DNA of 41,170 nt from Rhodothermales bacterium. Its GTDB lineage: Bacteria; Bacteroidota; Rhodothermia; Rhodothermales; JAHQVL01. Positions 23,639 to 32,531 of this stretch are shown here, piece after piece. The stretch's first letter is position 1. Every line of letters begins with the position of its first letter. The position numbers and the translations under genes are program-made. The stretch spans positions 1-41,170 of the forward strand of contig JAWXAX010000075.1 in NCBI GenBank assembly GCA_034439735.1, written 5' to 3'. Under the pieces are notes generated by a model that saw only the letters and a list, made by a program, of their open reading frames with translations, did not search any database and was not told the origin of the DNA.

Positions 23639-26131
23639 ATGACGCCGATGGTTCTCCGCTTTCTACGCCGGCCTGGAGCCGTGCTCGGTATACTCCTTAT
23701 GTTTCCCTTCGCCGCACATGCGCAGCGTGCCGGTCTTGGCGGGGTTATCGTGTCGCACGAAACCGGAGCGCCACTGCCCGGGATCAACGTATACCTGGAC
23801 GGCGCTGGCGTGGGCGACATCAGCGGTCGAAATGGGGCCTATGCCATCGACGGGGCGCTGGCAGGCCGGTACCTGCTGGTGGCTCACGGCTTGGGATTCG
23901 AGACCTTTCGCGACTCGATCTCACTGTCGCCAGGCGAAACCCGGGTGCAGGACATCCGGTTGGCGGAGCGACCGGTGGACCTCGATGAGATTGTCGTCGA
24001 GCGTCTGAGCATGACGGGTGGATATGGTGGCGTGCTGGACATCCCGGGCGCGGCGCATTACATCGGGCCACGCGAGTTGGAGACCTTTTCGTTTAACGAC
24101 ATCCACCGCATCCTGCGCCAGGTGCCAGGGGTGCACGTGCAGGATGAAGACGGGTTCGGGCTCCGGCCGAACATCGGCATGCGGGGAACGGGGTCCGAGC
24201 GGAGTTCTAAAATCACCGTCATGGAGGATGGCATCCTGATGGCGCCGGCGCCCTACGCCGCGCCGGCCGCCTACTACTTCCCCACCGCCGGCCGCATGGA
24301 GGGCGTGGAAGTGCGCAAAGGGTCGAGCCAGATCAAATACGGCCCCTATACCACCGGCGGCGCGATCAATTTGATTTCGACCCAGATCCCCGACCGGTTC
24401 GTTGGCCGGCTCGATGCCCTCGCCGGCACCCGCGACGACCGGACGCTCCACGCGACGATCGGGCACACGATAGGCCGTGTCGGCTTCCTGGTGGAGACCT
24501 ACCAGGCGCAGTCGGACGGCTTCAAATCCCTCGAAACGGGTGGCTCGACAGGATTCGACAAGAAGGACCTTATCGCGAAGCTCCGCTTCACCTCCGCGCC
24601 CCGGGCGCGGGTCTACCAGTCCCTTACCCTGAAAGCCGGCCTGACCGACGAGCGGTCCGACGAGACCTACCTCGGCCTTACCGAAGCCGACTTCGCGCAG
24701 CAGCCGTATCTGCGCTACGCCGGGTCGCAGGAGGATGTGATGGATGCCGCGCATTCGCACTTCACGGCGCGCCACGTGATCCGACCTACCGACAAGATCG
24801 ACCTCACGACCACGCTGTACCGCACAAACTTCGAGCGTAACTGGTACAAGCTGGATCGTGTACAGACGGCGGCAGACGGGTTCGTGTCGATCACGGATGT
24901 GCTGGATACCCCGGAGGCGTATGGCGATGCCTACAACGCCCTGCGCGGCACGCCGGCCGCCGACGATCATCTGCTCGAGGTCAAAAACAACAATCGGACG
25001 TATTACGGCCAGGGCGTGCAGAGCATCCTGGGCATAACCCTCCCGGGCGGGCGGGCGTTGCACGAAGTGGAAGTCGGACTTCGGTTTCACCAGGACGAAG
25101 AGGATCGCTTCCAGTGGTCGGATCTGTATCGGATGGAGGCCGGCGTGGCCGGCGGCCCCGGGCAGATGGTGCTTACGGAGGCTGGCACACCCGGCACTGA
25201 AAGCAACCGAATCAGCCAGGCGCGGGCACTGGCGGCGCACGTTCAATACCGGCTCAGCGCCGGCCGGCTCACCGTGACGCCAGGCGCTCGGCTCGAGCAC
25301 ATCGAGCTCTCGCGGGACGACTACGGCCGGGCAGATCCCCAGAGGACAGGTTCCGCGCTCACCGCCCGCACGAACCGGGTCGACGCCTTTATGCCAGGAA
25401 TTGGCATCGACAGGCAGATCGGCGTCAATGGCCATCTGTTCGCGGGCATCCACAAAGGGTTTGCGCCGCCGGATTCGCGCGAGGGCACCCGGCCAGAGCA
25501 GAGCGTCAACTACGAGTTCGGCGGCCGCTATCGCCGCGGCGTTACCGGAGCCGAGGCGGTGGTGTACTTCAGCGACTATAGTAACCTGTTGGGGGTAGAT
25601 CTGGCGGCGGCCGGCGGGCAGGGCACGATCGATCAATTCAATGGCGGCGAAGTGAATGCCTACGGACTGGAGGTGTCGGCGGAGCATCCGATTGCCCCGG
25701 AGGGATCGGTGGTGCATTTCCCCATCCGGATCAGCTATACCCTCAGCCGGGCGGTTTTCCAGAACAGCTTTGACAGCGACTTCGAGGCCTGGGGGGGAGT
25801 GGCCAAAGGCGATGAATTGCCCTACCTCCCGCGTCACCGCGTGTCGTTGATCGTGGCGGCCTCCATGGACCGGGCCACGGTGAGTCTGGGGGCGGCCTAT
25901 GCCGATCGAATGCGGACCCGCGCCGGCCAGAGCGCCTTTATCGACCGCGAAAGCACCGATGCGCACCTGGTGCTGGATGTGTCGGGCGAGTTTACCGTGA
26001 GCCCGAATTTGCGCTTGTTCGCCTCTGTGCGGAACGTGACAGATCAGGCGTACATCGTGGCGCGCCGGCCGGCTGGCATCCGTCCGGGGTTGCCGCGAAC
26101 GGCGATCGTGGGGTTAAAAACAACCTTCTGA
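23639..26131 (+). CDS. TonB-dependent receptor, FecA-like (iron chelate uptake)
   Basis: The 830-residue product has a signal peptide (hydrophobic 14-25, cleavage near AHA-QR), a carboxypeptidase-regulatory-like domain (about 32-110) and a plug. The plug includes IHRILRQVPGVHVQDEDGFGLRPNIGMRG, IGMRGTGSERSSKITVMEDG, and VEVRKGSSQIKYGPYTTGGAINL to about 250. The rest is a 22-stranded-type barrel ending in Thr-Thr-Phe. The plug closely follows FecA-type receptors, so ferric citrate or another iron chelate is the likely cargo. No FecIR-type sigma signalling domain precedes the plug. It carries a TTAG-N7-CTAA palindrome just upstream. It is convergent with the MFS gene, 7 nt away. Confidence 0.93.
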   Translation: MTPMVLRFLRRPGAVLGILLMFPFAAHAQRAGLGGVIVSHETGAPLPGINVYLDGAGVGDISGRNGAYAIDGALAGRYLLVAHGLGFETFRDSISLSPGETRVQDIRLAERPVDLDEIVVERLSMTGGYGGVLDIPGAAHYIGPRELETFSFNDIHRILRQVPGVHVQDEDGFGLRPNIGMRGTGSERSSKITVMEDGILMAPAPYAAPAAYYFPTAGRMEGVEVRKGSSQIKYGPYTTGGAINLISTQIPDRFVGRLDALAGTRDDRTLHATIGHTIGRVGFLVETYQAQSDGFKSLETGGSTGFDKKDLIAKLRFTSAPRARVYQSLTLKAGLTDERSDETYLGLTEADFAQQPYLRYAGSQEDVMDAAHSHFTARHVIRPTDKIDLTTTLYRTNFERNWYKLDRVQTAADGFVSITDVLDTPEAYGDAYNALRGTPAADDHLLEVKNNNRTYYGQGVQSILGITLPGGRALHEVEVGLRFHQDEEDRFQWSDLYRMEAGVAGGPGQMVLTEAGTPGTESNRISQARALAAHVQYRLSAGRLTVTPGARLEHIELSRDDYGRADPQRTGSALTARTNRVDAFMPGIGIDRQIGVNGHLFAGIHKGFAPPDSREGTRPEQSVNYEFGGRYRRGVTGAEAVVYFSDYSNLLGVDLAAAGGQGTIDQFNGGEVNAYGLEVSAEHPIAPEGSVVHFPIRISYTLSRAVFQNSFDSDFEAWGGVAKGDELPYLPRHRVSLIVAASMDRATVSLGAAYADRMRTRAGQSAFIDRESTDAHLVLDVSGEFTVSPNLRLFASVRNVTDQAYIVARRPAGIRPGLPRTAIVGLKTTF

Positions 26132-26138
26132 CCGGTTG

Positions 26139-27359
26139 TTATCCGGGTGCGGGTGCGGCGGCGGCGGATGTGTCCGTGGGCTCCGGAAGATAAAAATGGA
26201 CGATGGCGGCCATGGCCAGCATCGCGACCGAAGCCATGATCGTGTTACTCGCGTAGCCGTAGTTCGTGTAGGCCGCGCCGGCCAGGCCGCTACCGAGGCC
26301 CATACCGATCTGGCCGATGGCGATCGTGAGGCTCATGAGACTGCCGCGGCGTTCCGCCGGCACCAGCGCCGTGATGAGCGACTGGAACGGGCTGATACGC
26401 ATTGCGATCATGATCATCGAGAACGCAAAAAAAGCGAACGCCATCCAGCGGCCCGAGACGAGGAACGTCGTCAGCAGCATGACGAGCCCCAGCCCGATGC
26501 ACGACGACACGATGAGCGGTTTACGTCCAATCCGATCCGAAAGCTGGCCGGCCATCGGCCCCGTCGCCACGTTCATGATCCCCCCGATAAAAAAGAGGAG
26601 CACGATGTCGTTGTTCTGGAGCCCGATATAGTGTTCGAGCCACGTGGGGAGGTAGACGAGGTACATGCCGACGCTGGCGAACATGAGCACGTAGGCGAGC
26701 GTGGCGGCCGAGATTTTCGGGTCGCGGAGAAGGATTCCGTAGTTGGTGATGGCGCGGCCGATCGTCAGGCGATCCGTATTCCGGGCGACATTCGGCTGGG
26801 GGACAAATCGCCACACCAGCGCCACCGCGACCACCATCGTGAGGCCGAACACGACAAACGGCCAGCGAAAGCTATACAGGCCGGCAATGAACTTCCCGAG
26901 CGGGATGCCGGCGATCTGGCCGGCCGCCACCGCGCTCATCACCCAGCCGTTGGCCCACCCTCGCTTCTCATAGGGAAAGTAGTCGCCCACATACGACACC
27001 GCCGCTCCGCTGAGCATCCCGCCGGCGATGCCCGAGAGTCCGCGAACGGTCAGGAGCGCGAAGAAGGTGTTGGCCGCGGCGTGAAGCAGGAGCGTGATCG
27101 ACATCGCGCTGCATCCGATGAGCAGGATGCGCCGCCGGCCGACCTTATCCGAAATCGGCCCGATCACCAGGGCGAATATGCCCAGCATCGCCGCGTAGAT
27201 CGTTACCAGCCATCCCAGGTTGGCTTCGGGGATACCCAGTTCGCGACTGATGTTGGGTAAGATGGGGGAGACAATGATCACCTGGCTGCTGGCGGAGAAC
27301 ATCATGAGCCACAATGCGGCGAGCACAACACGAGGACTGGAGGATGAAGCGTCTCGCAT
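26139..27359 (-). CDS. MFS transporter, DHA1-type exporter
   Basis: The 406-residue product has 12 predicted helices. Motif A follows helix 2 as GPISDKVGRRR (about 67-77), with a second copy GQLSDRIGRK in the C-terminal half. Helix 4-5 has RGLSGIAGGMLSGAAVSYVGDYFP. This is a drug:H+ antiporter (DHA1) pattern, exporting small hydrophobic or amphipathic compounds in exchange for protons. The substrate is unknown. It ends 7 nt from the FecA-like receptor on the opposite strand and diverges from the second receptor. A siderophore or metabolite export role beside a receptor is possible but not shown. Confidence 0.92.
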   Translation of the reverse strand: MRDASSSSPRVVLAALWLMMFSASSQVIIVSPILPNISRELGIPEANLGWLVTIYAAMLGIFALVIGPISDKVGRRRILLIGCSAMSITLLLHAAANTFFALLTVRGLSGIAGGMLSGAAVSYVGDYFPYEKRGWANGWVMSAVAAGQIAGIPLGKFIAGLYSFRWPFVVFGLTMVVAVALVWRFVPQPNVARNTDRLTIGRAITNYGILLRDPKISAATLAYVLMFASVGMYLVYLPTWLEHYIGLQNNDIVLLFFIGGIMNVATGPMAGQLSDRIGRKPLIVSSCIGLGLVMLLTTFLVSGRWMAFAFFAFSMIMIAMRISPFQSLITALVPAERRGSLMSLTIAIGQIGMGLGSGLAGAAYTNYGYASNTIMASVAMLAMAAIVHFYLPEPTDTSAAAAPAPG

Positions 27360-27628
27360 AACTACAGATCAAGAGGGCGGCGGCAGGAGTGCATGGCCGG
27401 CATAATAAGAAGTGAGCGGGTAGCGGCGAAACGCATCACGTGCCGCGGATGTTGCGGGCGCGCCATCATTCTGCCATGTCAATGGTACGAGCCCGGGCGC
27501 TCCAGGGCCGGGGCGCCATGTTACGGAGGCTTAATACTGGGATAACATAATGGTAACACATGGAGGCTACACTGGCGTCCAAACCCACCGTTGGTTCTCC
27601 CGGTATCGATAGCAACGCTCTGAACATA
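27360..27628. other. divergent intergenic region before the second receptor
   Basis: The gap of 269 nt precedes two divergent genes. It holds a GC-rich imperfect hairpin around 27493-27520 and no clear operator. No TTAG/CTAA palindrome like that at 23596 is seen, so regulation differs from the first receptor. A frame open upstream of 27629 is not supported as coding. Confidence 0.35.
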
Positions 27629-30490
27629 ATGAAATCGCGCCCATCCGGACGACTTTTCCTGTTGATTTTTGGAAGTCTGCTGTTCTTCTCCACGCCCCTT
27701 TTCGCTCAAAAAGGCGCCATCACCGGCGTCGTCGTCGATGCCGAGACGGGCGAAACCCTTATTGGGGCAAACGTGCTGATTGAAGGCACGGCGACGGGTA
27801 CCACAACCGATTTCGACGGCCGCTACGCCATTCACGCGCTCGATGCCGGCATGTATTCGGTCGTGTTCTCGTATATCGGCTATAACTCGGTCACTGTCTC
27901 CGGCGTAGAGGTCGTCGCGGATGAGACCGTTCGCGTGGACATCACACTAAGCGCCGAGGCCATCGGGCTGGGCGAGGTGATCGTCGAGGCGCGTGCCGTG
28001 CAAAACACGGAGGCTTCGCTGCTCCGCGAACGCCAGAAATCGATTTCCGTCAGCGACGCCATCAGCGCCGAGGCCATCTCCCGCTCCGGCAGCGGCGACG
28101 CCGCCGGCGCGATGACCAAAGTGACAGGCGCCTCGGTGGTCGGGGGCAAATACGTCTACATCCGCGGCCTCGGCGAGCGGTACTCGAGCACCCAGCTCAA
28201 TGGCGCCACGCTTCCGAGCGCCGACCCGGACAAGCAGGCGTTCCAGCTGGACCTCTTCCCGACGAGCCTGCTCGACAACATCGTCACGACCAAGACCTTC
28301 ACGCCGGACAAGCCGGGTTCGTTCACGGGCGGCCTCGTCAACGTCGGCACGAAGAACTTCCCGGATACGTTCACACTCCAGTTTACCACGTCCTCCTCGT
28401 ACAACGACCAGTCCAGCCTCTCAAATAGCTTCCTGAGCTACGACCTTGGCGACCTCGACTGGCTCGGCTACGACGACGGCAACCGGGACATCCCGGCGAT
28501 CTTCCAGGATCCGAATCTCCAGATCCCCACCGAGGTCGAGGCCCGTTTCGATCCCACCAAGGCCCAACTGCTCGACAACGTCTCCCGCGCCTTCCGGCCG
28601 GAGATGGAGCCCACCGTGGCCCGCGCGCCGGTCAATAGCGGCTTCTCTATGGCGTTCGGCAATCAGATTCCTTTCCTCGGCCGGCCGCTCGGCGTCATCG
28701 CCAGCCTGACGTATAATCGCGCGACATCGTTCTACGACAACGGCGCCGCTGGCCGCTACGAACTCGTCGGTGGCACCGTCCAGCAGATCGACCAGTTGAC
28801 TCCGCTGCGCAACCTGGTCGATACCCGCGGATCCCAGGAAGCCAACTGGGGTGGCGTGGCCACGCTGTCCTATAAGCCGCACCCGAATCACGAACTGTCC
28901 ACGACATTTCTGCGGACCCAGAACGGCACTTCGGATACCCGCTACCTCGAAGGGTTCTGGCAGGACCTGTCGGGTAATTCGACCTTTCAGACCCGCGTAC
29001 TGGGCTACCAGGAACGCAGCCTGAATTCGCTGCAGTTTAAAGGCGAACATGCCGTGCGGACCGTGACAGCCGAGTGGCGCGCCTCGTTTGCGACCAGCGT
29101 GCAGGACGAGCCTGATCTTCGCTACTTCTCGAACCACTTCACCCTTGTTGACGCCGATACGGTATACCAGAAGCCGGCCTCGCTCTACCCCTCGCCGGCG
29201 CGGTTCTTCCGCAACCTGGAGGAGCAGAACCAGGAGTATGGATTGGACCTCTCGGTGCCGTTTAAACTCGCCGGCAAAAGCAGCAAGGTCATGTTCGGCG
29301 GCAATTATATCGACGTACATCGCGACTTTAACGAGCGCCGGTTCGAGTACCGCCAGGGCGCAGGGTTCTCCTACAGCGCCTTCGGCGGCGACAACGACGC
29401 GTTTTTTGCTTCCACCGGCATCATCGGCACCGGCACGGCCGGCCGGCCGACCTTCGGCAACTACATCATCGACGCGTCGTCCCTCAAGAGCAACTACACA
29501 GGCGACCAGACGATCTCGGCCGGCTATGCCATGGCCGACTTACTCCTCACACGGAAGCTGCGCCTCATTGGCGGCGTGCGCCTCGAAGCGACCCGCATGA
29601 CCACCCAGAGCGCCGACAGCGCCCTCGTCGCCGGCCGGCTGGAGAACGACGATTATCTGCCCTCTGTCAACCTGGTCTATGCACTCACCGACAACATGAA
29701 CCTGCGCGCCGCGGCCACGCAGACGCTGGCTCGCCCCACGTTCCGCGAGCTGGCGCCCTACGCAACGTTCGACTTCGTGGGCGACTTCGTTTTCTCGGGT
29801 AGCTCGAACCTCAAGCGGACGCTCGTCACGAACTACGACCTTCGGTGGGAGTGGTTTGTGCGCCCCGGTGAGATCCTCGCCGTCAGCGGATTCTACAAGG
29901 GCTTCGAAAACCCGATCGAGCGCGTGATCCAGACCAGCGTCGGCAACAACACGATGTCGATCCAGAACGTGGCGACCGGTCGGGTCGTCGGGGCCGAGTT
30001 CGAGTTCCGCCGCCGGCTCGACGCCTTCGCGTCGATCCTGGAGAATTTCGATGTCGGCGGCAACCTCGCCCTGGTGCATTCCGAGGTGGACATCCCCGAG
30101 GAAGAACTCATGGTCATCCGCTCGGCGGATGCCGAGGCGGCCACGAGCCGTCCGCTCGAAGGCCAGTCGCCCTTCGTCGTCAACTTCGACCTCACCTACC
30201 AGAAGCCCGAATGGGGCTCGATAGCCAGCATCTACTACAACGCCTTCGGCGATCGCCTCCGCGTGGTGTCCGAAGGCGCTGCGCCGGACATCTACGAGCG
30301 CGCCCGCGGGACGGTGGATATCATCTACTCCCAGCGGATCTGGCGTAGCGTGAGCCTCAAGTTCGCCGTCAAGAACATCACGGACAGCGATGCGACGCTG
30401 AGCCAGTCGTTTAAAGACATCGACTACGTCTACCAGCAGTTCGAAGCGGGCAGAACGTACTCGCTCAGCTTTACCTACAAAGTTGAATAG
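27629..30490 (+). CDS. TonB-dependent receptor with N-terminal carboxypeptidase-regulatory-like domain
   Basis: The start at 27629 is the ATG that begins a signal peptide (MKSRPSGRLFLLIFGSLLFF, cleavage near LFA-QK); 23 upstream in-frame codons look like leader. The 953-residue product has the regulatory-like domain (about 28-105: ITGVVVDAETGETLIGANVLI, then YAIHALDAGMYSVVFSYIGY). The plug includes DAISAEAISRSGSGDAAGAMTKV, VYIRGLGERYSSTQLNGATLPS, and DNIVTTKTFTPDKPGSFTGG, and a large barrel follows. Its GxYSxxxGGLxNV-type plug differs from the FecA type. The next gene, 184 nt on, encodes a type IX cargo protein. Such receptor-partner pairs occur in Bacteroidota, suggesting joint capture of one ligand, which is unknown. 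Confidence 0.9.
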   Translation: MKSRPSGRLFLLIFGSLLFFSTPLFAQKGAITGVVVDAETGETLIGANVLIEGTATGTTTDFDGRYAIHALDAGMYSVVFSYIGYNSVTVSGVEVVADETVRVDITLSAEAIGLGEVIVEARAVQNTEASLLRERQKSISVSDAISAEAISRSGSGDAAGAMTKVTGASVVGGKYVYIRGLGERYSSTQLNGATLPSADPDKQAFQLDLFPTSLLDNIVTTKTFTPDKPGSFTGGLVNVGTKNFPDTFTLQFTTSSSYNDQSSLSNSFLSYDLGDLDWLGYDDGNRDIPAIFQDPNLQIPTEVEARFDPTKAQLLDNVSRAFRPEMEPTVARAPVNSGFSMAFGNQIPFLGRPLGVIASLTYNRATSFYDNGAAGRYELVGGTVQQIDQLTPLRNLVDTRGSQEANWGGVATLSYKPHPNHELSTTFLRTQNGTSDTRYLEGFWQDLSGNSTFQTRVLGYQERSLNSLQFKGEHAVRTVTAEWRASFATSVQDEPDLRYFSNHFTLVDADTVYQKPASLYPSPARFFRNLEEQNQEYGLDLSVPFKLAGKSSKVMFGGNYIDVHRDFNERRFEYRQGAGFSYSAFGGDNDAFFASTGIIGTGTAGRPTFGNYIIDASSLKSNYTGDQTISAGYAMADLLLTRKLRLIGGVRLEATRMTTQSADSALVAGRLENDDYLPSVNLVYALTDNMNLRAAATQTLARPTFRELAPYATFDFVGDFVFSGSSNLKRTLVTNYDLRWEWFVRPGEILAVSGFYKGFENPIERVIQTSVGNNTMSIQNVATGRVVGAEFEFRRRLDAFASILENFDVGGNLALVHSEVDIPEEELMVIRSADAEAATSRPLEGQSPFVVNFDLTYQKPEWGSIASIYYNAFGDRLRVVSEGAAPDIYERARGTVDIIYSQRIWRSVSLKFAVKNITDSDATLSQSFKDIDYVYQQFEAGRTYSLSFTYKVE

Positions 30491-30532
30491 CGGCGAACGC
30501 GGCTTGATGGCCTGTTCCAGCGAACAGCGCGC

Positions 30533-30556
30533 GGGGTGGCTCAGATGAGCCACCCC
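30533..30556 (+). other. perfect hairpin between receptor and partner
   Basis: An 11-nt perfect inverted repeat (GGGGTGGCTCA) encloses a 2-nt centre, 43 nt after the receptor stop. There is no T run, so it may be an attenuator, a processing site setting the ratio of the two products, or a 3' stabiliser. Confidence 0.6.
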
Positions 30557-30674
30557 GACGTGTTTCTGGGAGGTGTTAAGCCATCGTTACCGAATCGTTG
30601 CGGTACTATGACCAACTCGTCTGCCGCCGCACTCAAACCCACCACGGCTATACTCACCAACACATAAGAGCATC

Positions 30675-32342
30675 ATGCAACGGCTACTACTTCTTGCGTT
30701 TACGATTATCGCGCTGCCTATGGCCGCGTTTGCACAACCGGAGATCCGCGTGACGGACGCGGACATTGCTCCAGGTTCGGTGACGACGTGGACGTCGGCG
30801 AACACGTACATCCTGGACGGTGTGGTGTTCGTGGAAGACGGCGCGACGCTGATCATCGAGCCGGGTACGGTGATCAAGGCGGAATCGGGCCAGGGCAACG
30901 AGGCCTCGGCGCTGGTTGTGACGAAGGACGCGACGATCCTGGCGGAAGGGACGGCTTCGACCCCGATCGTGTTCACGTCGGTGCTGGACAACGGGAGCCT
31001 GACGTTCCAGGACCGCGGCCTGTGGGGCGGCGTGGTGATCCTGGGCCAGGCCTCGACAAACAACCCGACGGACGGCGGCGTGAAGGAGGTAGAGGGAATC
31101 AATGAGATCGTGGCCGAGGGAGACGACCGGGCAGAGTACGGTGGCACGGACGACGCGCACAACTCGGGCATCTTCCGGTACGTTTCGATCCGCCACTCGG
31201 GAATCGCGGTGGGCGACCAGGCCGGCAACGAGATCCAGGGCCTGACCCTCGGCGGCGTGGGCTCGGGCACGGTGATCGAATACGTGGAGTCGTTCGCAAG
31301 CGCGGACGACGGGTTCGAGTGGTTCGGGGGTACGGTGAACACGAAGTACCTGGTGTCGGCGTTCAACGAAGACGACGCGTTCGACTGGGACGAAGGGTAC
31401 CGCGGCAAGGGCCAGTTCTGGTTCGCGATCCAGGGGAACGACGTGGGTGGCCGTACGGCGGAGCAGGACGGCGCGCTGGGGAACGAGTTTTTCGAGCCGT
31501 ATTCGATCCCTCAGCTCTCGAACGTGACGTACATCGGCCCGGACGCCGGCACGGCGGAAGGGGACGGCGCGGAGATGCTGATCTTCCGTGACAACAGCGG
31601 CGGCAAGTACTGGAATTCGATCTTCACGGAGTACAGCGCATTGACCGGCGGGAACGGGATTCTGGTGGAAGTGGTGGCGGGCGATGCGAACAAGCCGGCG
31701 GACAGCGAGGACCGGATGGCGAACGGCGATCTGGTGCTGGCGAACAACCTGTGGTGGGGCTTCGGGGACAACTCGATCGGAGCGATCGCGCCGCAGGACT
31801 TTGTTCAGACCCACCTGCTGGCGAACGCAAACCGGATCGCGAACCCGCAGCTTCGGGGGGTGAGTCGTGAGGCGGACGGCGGCCTGGACCCTCGGCCGGC
31901 GGTGGGCAGCCCGGCACTCGACGCCACCCAGGTGGCCGACCCGGGCGATGCGTTTTTTACGACGGTCCCCTACGTGGGGGCCTTTGGCGATGAAAATTGG
32001 TTGGTGGGATGGACCGCTCTGGGCGCACTAGGCTTCACGACCGGCGTCGCCATCGAGCCGATCTCCAGCGAAGTGCCGTCGTTCTTCGCGCTGAAGCAGA
32101 ACTACCCGAATCCGTTTAACCCGACGACGACGATCGAATTCCAGCTGGTCAGCGCCGGCGCGATCCGCCTCGCGGTGTACGACGTGCTGGGCCGCGAAGT
32201 GGCCCTGCTCGCCGACGGCGTCCAGCCTGCCGGCACGTACAGCGTCCGCTTCGACGCGCGGGACATGGCTTCGGGTCTTTACTTCTACACGCTGGAGGGT
32301 AACGGGGTTAACAGCACCCGCAAGATGCTGCTGATCAAGTAA
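30675..32342 (+). CDS. secreted type IX cargo protein paired with the TonB receptor
   Basis: The 555-residue product has a signal peptide (LLLLAFTIIALPMAAFA-QP) and a long region of beta-helix-like repeats. Examples are NTYILDGVVFVEDGATLIIEPGT, the WGGVVILGQ segment, SIRHSGIAVG and the SFASADDGFEWFGG segment. It ends in a type IX sorting domain of about 85 residues (FALKQNYPNPFNPTTTIEFQ, then GREVALLADGVQPAGTYSVRFD, then GLYFYTLE, ending MLLIK). From memory, similar proteins with WGGxVILG segments sit beside TonB receptors in this phylum, with no proven substrate. It follows the receptor by 184 nt with a hairpin between, and a strong terminator follows. Its interior uses codons unlike its ends. 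Confidence 0.87.
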   Translation: MQRLLLLAFTIIALPMAAFAQPEIRVTDADIAPGSVTTWTSANTYILDGVVFVEDGATLIIEPGTVIKAESGQGNEASALVVTKDATILAEGTASTPIVFTSVLDNGSLTFQDRGLWGGVVILGQASTNNPTDGGVKEVEGINEIVAEGDDRAEYGGTDDAHNSGIFRYVSIRHSGIAVGDQAGNEIQGLTLGGVGSGTVIEYVESFASADDGFEWFGGTVNTKYLVSAFNEDDAFDWDEGYRGKGQFWFAIQGNDVGGRTAEQDGALGNEFFEPYSIPQLSNVTYIGPDAGTAEGDGAEMLIFRDNSGGKYWNSIFTEYSALTGGNGILVEVVAGDANKPADSEDRMANGDLVLANNLWWGFGDNSIGAIAPQDFVQTHLLANANRIANPQLRGVSREADGGLDPRPAVGSPALDATQVADPGDAFFTTVPYVGAFGDENWLVGWTALGALGFTTGVAIEPISSEVPSFFALKQNYPNPFNPTTTIEFQLVSAGAIRLAVYDVLGREVALLADGVQPAGTYSVRFDARDMASGLYFYTLEGNGVNSTRKMLLIK

Positions 32343-32363
32343 AGACGCTATAGCATCGGTTTC

Positions 32364-32400
32364 GGGGGGACGCTGGCGATCGCCGGCGTCCCCCCTTTTT
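32364..32400 (+). terminator. intrinsic terminator after the receptor-partner unit
   Basis: The stem GGGGGGACGC, with inner GGCG/CGCC pairs, is completed by GCGTCCCCCC and followed by five T. It ends the transcript of the sorted protein. Confidence 0.92.
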
Positions 32401-32531
32401 GTATCCACCAGGACGGCACCATAATTTGCTAATCCGGCGATCATCATCCGGTAATCCCGTTCTCGTATCCTCTCCTATCAGGACACACGCCCGATCTGGG
32501 CTCATTCTGGCTAGAACACGGCTTACGGGCT

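Noticed and set aside
22486-23820. Minus-strand frame of 444 codons overlapping the lipoprotein hydrolase
   Set aside because: Out of frame with a hydrolase that has a complete triad and lipoprotein signal; Arg/Gly-rich shadow.
23921-25966. Minus-strand frame of 681 codons antisense to the FecA-like receptor
   Set aside because: Despite its length it is entirely antisense to a complete receptor and lacks any family motif.
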